Source: Ambrosia x helenae
Taxonomy: Eukaryota > Streptophyta > Magnoliopsida > Asterales > Asteraceae
Direction: 5' to 3'
Length of the DNA stretch: 64,000 nucleotides
Assembly (NCBI GenBank): GCA_030844895.1
Contig: JAUTDX010000159.1
Span: 62,001-126,000 of the forward strand
Shown here: positions 57,998 to 64,000 of the stretch, piece by piece
How positions within the stretch are numbered: position 1 is the stretch's first letter
Layout: each line of letters opens with the position of its first letter
Program-made: the position numbers and the translations under genes
The notes under the pieces: generated by a model
Database searches by the model: none
What the model saw: the letters and a program-made list of their open reading frames with translations, nothing else
What the model was told of the DNA's origin: nothing

Positions 57998-58002
57998 ATT
58001 AT

Positions 58003-58640
58003 CCTTATATCACATCTCATGTCTCGAGTCCCAAGTTCAATATCGCGTCCATAATCCATTTCAAGGTGCATATAAGTCTTCAACGCCCGTTTTGACATGC
58101 TTAGTTCAAAGTGTACGAGTCAATGTTGTTCCAATATTAATCTAAGTCTCAAGGTTTCAATATTTATATTTAGGCGTATAGATGCGTAGGCTTATACTTG
58201 GTATATGTCGTTCCTGTCTAGTCCAATGTTCAAGTCTCAATATCAAGTCTGTGTTCAAGTGTCGAGGTAGTTTTGTATTAGCGGATTCTATACGTTCCTA
58301 ATGTTATGGGTTCTTGTATTGTATAATGTTCTTAATATTGTCCAACATATACTAGTTGCTATAAGTATTATTAGATGTCGGTTATTAACAAGTTCGGATC
58401 CCAAGTCTTGAATGTCCATGGTTCCTAGTGTCAAGTCCGAAATATCCAAGTCCTTAGTTGTTGAGTCCATAACCTAAGTGTTAAGTGTTCAAATGTTTAA
58501 TGTGTCGAGTCTTAGGTTTCAATGTCCAAGGTTTCAAGTGTCGATCCAAGTCTTGGGGTCTCATTATCCAATGGTTCAAGTGTCGAATCCGTGTCTCAAG
58601 TTTGGCATACAAATGTCCAAGTACCTAGTTATGCTAGAAC
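58003..58640 (-). mobile_element. LTR H, inner continuation
   Basis: Sequence beyond the ATTAT duplication is expected to be the rest of LTR H. It is rich in CAAGTCT/TCAAGTGT words. No LTR end was found before the TA tract. Confidence 0.35.

Positions 58641-58667
<27 letters not shown>
58641..58667. repeat. (TA)n microsatellite
   Basis: Uninterrupted TA run on the left of the type 2 element. Confidence 0.9.
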
Positions 58668-58672
<5 letters not shown>

Positions 58673-59533
58673 GGGTTCCTGTAGGAAAATAGTTTTGTGT
58701 AGGAAGTGTTTTCAACCATTGGATTTAAAGATGAATGGTGAAGATTAAAATTTTAGATGAGTTTAAAATTTAGTTAATATATTATAGAAATTCATGGTAG
58801 GATTGTAAATATGTGTTTTAAATGTGGGTATAAATGTCATTTCGTGTTTAACTTCTATAAACATTTTTAATGATATCCATAAATAAAGGTTTCTCTCTCT
58901 CCCTCTCATAATTATATTTGCTATAATCATTTATAAATAAAAATTAATTCTCACAAAACATTAATTCTCATAAGTAAACCTTTTTAATGCTATCCATAAA
59001 TACTGATGATATAAAACACAGTATAATGTTCATATAAAACACTATATAGAAGCTAAAAGTGTTATGGCTTAAAACATTTGACTTTGTAGTTTTGTGGTGA
59101 CATAAAACACAGTTGTAGGTTCAAATAAAACACAGTATATTGTTTCATCTAAAAAAAACCTTTGGAAAACATTATGTTTGTTGGTTGTTATACAACACTC
59201 CTGATGTTGTTATATAACACTCCTGATGTAGCATGTGATGAAATGATATATAAAACACTATTGATGATATTATAAAACACTCTTGATGTTAACCTTTGAT
59301 GATATCACGATCGTAAGAATTGATGATATGAATGTCTCAAAATGTTTATATGTTGAAATTGAATGACATAAAATTGGATAACATGTTGAAGATAACTTGC
59401 TAAATTAGTGGGATTTTTTAATTTTAAAAATTGGTAAAATGTTTTAAATGTCCTTAATCTCAAAAGTTGATCCTATGGCTATAATTCATTCTTACACTTC
59501 TTACACAAATCAATTTTCCTACACGATCCTCTA

Positions 59534-59536
<3 letters not shown>
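58668..59536. mobile_element. TIR element (type 2) in TA tract
   Basis: About 870 bp. Ends are inverted repeats of about 40 bp: AGGTAGGGTTCCTGTAGGAA left, AGGTAGAGGATCGTGTAGGA reversed right, continuing into GTGTA(G/A)GAAGTG. TA tracts on both sides. Interior has repeated AAAACAC(T/A) words and no gene. Confidence 0.75.

Positions 59537-59599
<63 letters not shown>
59537..59599. repeat. (TA)n microsatellite
   Basis: TA run between type 2 and type 3 elements. Confidence 0.9.
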
Positions 59600-59602
<3 letters not shown>

Positions 59603-59922
59603 AAAGGGTAAAACGAGAACCGTCCTTTCGTGAAAGAACTAAAGAACTCACTTTTTAACCACAAACTTATTTTAATCAGAAAAGAATATGTGGATGGGAA
59701 TTAAAGAGGAATAAATTATTAAAGGTAATATTCCCTTTTGGAAAAAGTCAAAATTTGTGGGCCCATATTTTTACACCGCTGTAAACCTATCGTAAATTTT
59801 TTTTTTTTTACGGTGAGGTTACCCATTTTTACATCGTTGTGTAAAAAAAATTTAAAAATCACATTTTACGTCGGGATTCTTACGGTTCTTTCACGAAAGG
59901 TATGTTCTCATTGGAACCTAAT

Positions 59923-59925
<3 letters not shown>
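59600..59925. mobile_element. TIR element (type 3) in TA tract
   Basis: About 325 bp. Inverted ends share GAGAAC and CCTTTCGTGAAAGAAC, with TA tracts both sides. No coding. Confidence 0.7.

Positions 59926-59962
<37 letters not shown>
59926..59962. repeat. (TA)n microsatellite
   Basis: TA run between type 3 and type 1 elements. Confidence 0.9.
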
Positions 59963-59966
<4 letters not shown>

Positions 59967-60379
59967 TTTAGGATCTTGTACAAAGTACATTTTTCGTGAG
60001 AAGTGTGAGAAGAACTAAGAATTGACATGTAGACATCATGTTTTGTATTTAGGAATGATGTTTTAAGTTGTTTTAACTTGAAAAACACCAAACACAACAA
60101 TCTAAATAACAATATAATGTATTATAGTCATTAAATTTAAAAAACAGCTAAAACACACTACTTAACGCTTAAAACACACTGCTAATGTTCTTAGCATGGT
60201 GTTTTAAGTTTTAAGCCTAAAATACATTGTTTTCGGTTTTTAATTGTTATGTTTGGTGTTTTTATAGCAAAACAATCCAAAACATCACGACTAAGTTCAA
60301 AAAATGATGCCTAAGTATCAATTTTTAATCCTTCTCACACTTCTCACAAAAAAACACTTGCTACAGGATCCGGACCCTA
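59963..60379. mobile_element. TIR element (type 1), second copy
   Basis: Reverse-complement relative of 17761-18180 along its whole length, again embedded in TA tracts. Confidence 0.85.
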
Positions 60380-60383
60380 TATA

Positions 60384-60462
<79 letters not shown>
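60380..60462. repeat. (TA)n microsatellite
   Basis: About 80 bp of TA directly beside the LTR of element F. Confidence 0.9.
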
Positions 60463-60466
<4 letters not shown>

Positions 60467-63300
60467 ACACCCTCAAATTCCACGTGCGGGGTTTTACCGC
60501 GAGGCGCATGACAAACCAGGATCTAAGTCAACGGTCACAATAAACGACACTATATGATACGTAAAATGAAACAAACAACCATCAAACTTTCATAAATCCA
60601 TTCGCTGCGGAAGCGTAACTTTTATTACAACCCAAAAAGTAAAAAGTACGTAAGTCTGAAAAGATATGATAATGCATATGAAGCCTAGACGCCGTGTGAC
60701 TCCGTGCGCCTATGATAAGCTGCTACCTCAATGACCTGAGACAAACATGCTAAAAACGTCAGCAAATAATGCCGGTGAGTTCACAGGTTTTAAATAAATG
60801 TTTAAAGTAATGAAAGCCATCATGTTACCACTAAATCTGAAGTAATAGCGTTAGCTAGACGCATGAGTTATACTACCACGACCGGAAACCATTACAGACA
60901 ACGATATATGATTTTTGCCCGAAATGATTTAGCGTACGACCGAGACAATATGCACCCGCCCGGCTCCCAGCCGACGGGTGGGGTCTGTCAATCCCAATAG
61001 ATCTATCCACATTTCCCCCGTTATGCTATCCAGCATATTCATGGTTTCCCCGGGACTTTACGTATCGTATAGTATGTAAATGAATCAACCACTAGCATAA
61101 CATGATAATTTATGTAATAAGTATAAGCATGTGTCTCCCCCAAAATGTAAAGCATAAGACGGGGCCGTGAAACTCACCTGATGCTGCTCTTCGCACTACA
61201 ATAAGTAAACCTGCTCAATAGACGGCCCCTAATACTGGTGACCTATCATGACGAGCATATAAGGTGTTAGACTAACAACCCGTAGGTTGGTTAGTCCCTA
61301 GTAGTCCAGACCATAACCGTGTACATATGAAATGATGTTCCAACGTTTAACCGACCGTACCAGGCAAGGCCCGACATCCCATTGGTGACCCGACATCTCA
61401 TGTGTTAGACAATACAAGACATCATGCCACATATGCAATTAAACACTTAATACGCGCAACAGTTCAACTAGTCTAGCACAATGTCCGTATTACGCATAAA
61501 CAGGTCCGAATACGTGTTACTAAGTCATTGGGTGAATCCCGGGGTTCCTATCATGTTCCTAGGCGTCAAATCATGTTCCGGGATGTTAAAATATACATAC
61601 AGCAGCATTACACGCGATTAGGAATCAAACTAGTAATTAGGAAAAGTCAACATGTGATTAGGGCTAGTCAACAGGCGAGTACAAGGGCTAATCGCCCCTA
61701 AGGATGGGCGATTAGGGCTATTCGTGTGTATAAGGGGCGAGTAGGGTCATAAGGTATGCAATTCAGGGCTTAACTAGTGATTAGGATCGTAATCGCATGA
61801 CGTAAAGGCAATTGGACCCCCAATCGCCACTTGTATACACGATTAGGCTGCCATATAGGCGAGTAGGCCTCCAATCGCCTATAACATAGGCGATTAGGAT
61901 CCCTAATCGCCTATAGTGCAGCTGATGTGGTTATTCGCGCGCCGAACACTCCAGATCAGATCCGAAACATGTAAAAACACCCAATAATCATTCTAACATA
62001 TTAACAAACATATTCTAAGCAAAACCCCTAAGTTTTCATCATTCTAACAGTCCCGAATGCGAGCGTTTTCCCAAAATGGCAACTTAGCATGTAAACATCA
62101 CATCAACATGCAAGAACTTGCCCTAAATAGCAAATATTCAGATTTAACCACATAATCACGTTGTCCGATAGCATCCTACTGTTCTAGCATCATCCTAGAG
62201 CAAACCCTAACATTACACAATCAATAACACACCTCATATCATCCTTAATCATCCAAAATCCTTCAAACGGGTCAAAACATCAAGTATCAATAATACACCA
62301 CCAAAACCATTCAAACTCCTAGGACATCATCATACTAACTTATAACAGCAATAAACATCAAAACAACACAAGAATAACCACGATTCAACCCTAAAAATCC
62401 TACCTTTAACACATATAACACATATAACGCATGTAAAGGTGTAGGTTTGTTTAAAAAGGGTTTTAAATGGATTTTCAAAGATAAAAACATTTATAAGTCA
62501 GGTCTGGACGTTTAGGGAGTGAAATATAATTATTTAAAGGTTTGGGTTTGAAGAACACACCTTGTAATAAAGAGGTGATGATGGAATAAGCTTGAAAATG
62601 GTGGTTTTGATGCAAAAACGAGTTCCAGAGGGTGTTTGTGCGTTGGGTTATGTTATGGGACGGCTAGGGTTGCACAAATGGTGTTTTGGAGGTCAAGGGT
62701 GGTATTTATAGGCGTTTCTAGTCGTTTGGGGCAAATCAGGCGATTATGCAGACCTATACGCGAGTAGGGCTTCTAATCGCATGAACCATCATGCGAGTAG
62801 CCTCCTACTCGCCAATAATTCCCCTCCAATCGCCCCATTATTGGCGATTAGGCTATTCCCCATAAGCCTAATCGCCTGTAATCTCTATGTTTGTGTGTTT
62901 TGCGCGTTAAACCCCGTTTTAAACACATGTTAGCACATATTCACATACCGACAAGTCACATAATGATTGTAAACATATAATACATGATAAATAACACGTT
63001 TCCACCCGATCACCAATTCCCGGGGCCCGAGACTTGCGTGGTTGCGTTAAACCCGACGATCCCACGAATCACCGATTCTTGTACACGTGGTTATGGACCG
63101 ACACCCAATGGTTTCTCGAACCATTGTAACGACTCCCGATGATTCCCGAATCATCAATACGACTTAATTAACCCTAGTTAAGTATGATATTAAGTAGTTA
63201 TTTGAAATGTTTTCGCTGAGATAGACTCGTATGCATGTAAAGTACGAAACGCATGTATGTAAGGTATAAAAGTATTGACCTGAATATGCCGGGTGTCACA
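60463..63300 (-). repeat. element F 3' LTR
   Basis: 2838 bp, TGTCACACCCTCAAATTCC to TATGCCGGGTGTCACA. TATA box 62703-62710 (minus), AATAAA near 60618. Instead of the A-type 19-bp repeats it has many scattered GGCGATTAGG/CCTAATCGCC words (61640-62880). Confidence 0.88.
62703..62710 (-). promoter_or_regulatory. TATA box in F LTR
   Basis: TATAAATACCAC on the minus strand, same as in element A. Confidence 0.5.
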
Positions 63301-63444
63301 TCATCCCCCAGTTGAAAGAATTTTCGTCCCGAAAATTAAATGAAGTCCGTAGATGAAGAGACGAAAGGAAGAAAGAAAGAAAGAAAAGATTTTTCCCCGT
63401 TGTCACATCATCCCCCAGTTGAAAGGAATCTCGACCCGAGATTC
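63301..63444 (-). promoter_or_regulatory. polypurine tract and twin hairpins of F
   Basis: Minus-strand CAACTGGGGGATGA beside the LTR, a hairpin at 63319-63337, then a second TCACATCATCCCCC block and a hairpin at 63426-63444 that abuts the pol stop codon (63443-63445). Confidence 0.65.
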
Positions 63445-64000
63445 ATTTCTCTTTGGAGGCCACATAGTTTGATTCAAACGCACGCTTAGGAAATAGATGA
63501 GGGTACTTAGCCTTCATCTGATCTTCTCGTTCCCACGTGAACTCCGGTCCACGATTAGAATTCCAACGAACCTTAACGATACGGATTTTACTCCGACGGA
63601 GGCTACGAATCTTATAATCTAAGATTTCAACTGGTTCCTCTACAATACGTAAACGATCATCAACCCTGATCTCTTCGAGAGGAACTACGAGAGATTCGTC
63701 TGCCAAACACTTCTTAAGATTCGAGACATGGAAGACGTTATGTACGCCACTAAGCTCGGCTGGTAAGTCAAGTCTGTATGCCACCGGCCCAATACGTTCC
63801 AAGATGGGGAACGGTCCGACATAACGAGGGTTAAGTTTGCCGCGCTTCCCAAAGCGTATAACGCCCTTCCATGGAGATACCTTCAATAAAACCCTGTCGC
63901 CAACCTGGAACTCCAAAGGTTTGCGACGACGATCAGCGTAGCTCTTCTGACGATCACGAGCTGCCGCCATACGATTACGAATTTGTACGATCTTTTCGGA
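63443..64000 (-). CDS. pol: Pol C-terminus: integrase C-terminal domain and chromodomain (element F)
   Basis: The frame is open to the window edge, so the gene is partial at its 5' side; the Met at 63970 is internal. Counting from that Met, RDRQKSYADRRRKPLEFQVG and VLLKVSPWKG (6-36) are the integrase C-terminal region. The GPY/F-type motif is at 50-70 (RYVGPFPILERIGPVAYRLD), then HNVFHVSNLKKC (77-88). A chromodomain-like tail spans about 114-160 (VEILDYKI, IVKVRWNSNRGPEFTWERED, KYPHLF). In chromoviruses this tail helps direct integration to particular chromatin. No stops or shifts are seen. Confidence 0.9.
   Translation of the reverse strand, partial: SEKIVQIRNRMAAARDRQKSYADRRRKPLEFQVGDRVLLKVSPWKGVIRFGKRGKLNPRYVGPFPILERIGPVAYRLDLPAELSGVHNVFHVSNLKKCLADESLVVPLEEIRVDDRLRIVEEPVEILDYKIRSLRRSKIRIVKVRWNSNRGPEFTWEREDQMKAKYPHLFPKRAFESNYVASKEK

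Larger units (their letters stand above)
60463..64000 (-). mobile_element. element F: chromovirus (Tekay/Del-like), 3' part
   Basis: The 3' LTR (60463-63300), the hairpin and polypurine module and the pol 3' end are in the window; the rest lies beyond 64000. LTR ends, internal layout and 3' module match element A, but pol is present. F is a candidate autonomous partner for A. Confidence 0.85.

Noticed and set aside
59479..60543. Frames with long Ile-Tyr runs
   Set aside because: Translations of TA microsatellites.

Overview
The window looks like nuclear DNA of a flowering plant, most likely a eudicot. A daisy-family source is only a weak guess from the retroelement style. No intact host gene was found. 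Nearly everything is transposable-element DNA: Ty3/gypsy LTR retrotransposons with very long LTRs, non-autonomous LTR elements, solo LTRs, DNA transposons, Helitron-like ends and TA-microsatellites. Captured gene fragments occur at about 32.9-36.5 kb, including one exon of a SUMO-conjugating enzyme (SCE1/UBC9).

Layout. 1-1568: old repeats, including a GTCAA (W-box) array next to a TATA box. 1569-9739: minus-strand chromovirus-type element A with two almost identical 2.85-kb LTRs, a tRNA-iMet primer site and a gag gene but no pol; its right LTR runs into 83 bp of a second internal region. 9740-31242: plus-strand Tat-lineage Ty3/gypsy element B with gag, protease, RT, two RNase H regions, integrase and an antisense accessory gene, all broken by mutations. 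Three later insertions lie in B, each with a perfect 5-bp target duplication: element C (14466-19341, CTTCT), solo LTR J (21720-25336, ACCTG) and copia-like solo LTR K (26416-27105, CTGCT). 31243-37112: AT-rich DNA with a minus-strand cluster of exon fragments. 37113-42441: complete non-autonomous LTR element D (CCTCC), beside a copia gag fragment. 43657-58640: LTR H interrupted by solo LTR G, whose ends at 44652 and 57997 carry the same 5-bp duplication (ATTAT) although 13.3 kb apart. G is itself swollen by a PIF/Harbinger element, a hAT MITE, Helitron-like pieces, tandem duplications and a palindrome-bearing array. 58641-60462: a chain of three different terminal-inverted-repeat elements joined by TA tracts. 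60463-64000: 3' LTR and pol 3' end (integrase C-terminus plus chromodomain) of element F, a relative of A.

How it works together. B, D and F show the normal LTR-element order of LTR, primer site, genes, polypurine tract and LTR. A, C and D lack pol and would need enzymes from relatives; F is an intact-looking relative of A and a plausible helper. The most interesting signals are a duplicated polypurine-tract/hairpin module conserved between A and F with compensatory stem changes, a filled/empty-site pair showing insertion into a TA microsatellite, and the nested insertion history that can be read from target duplications.
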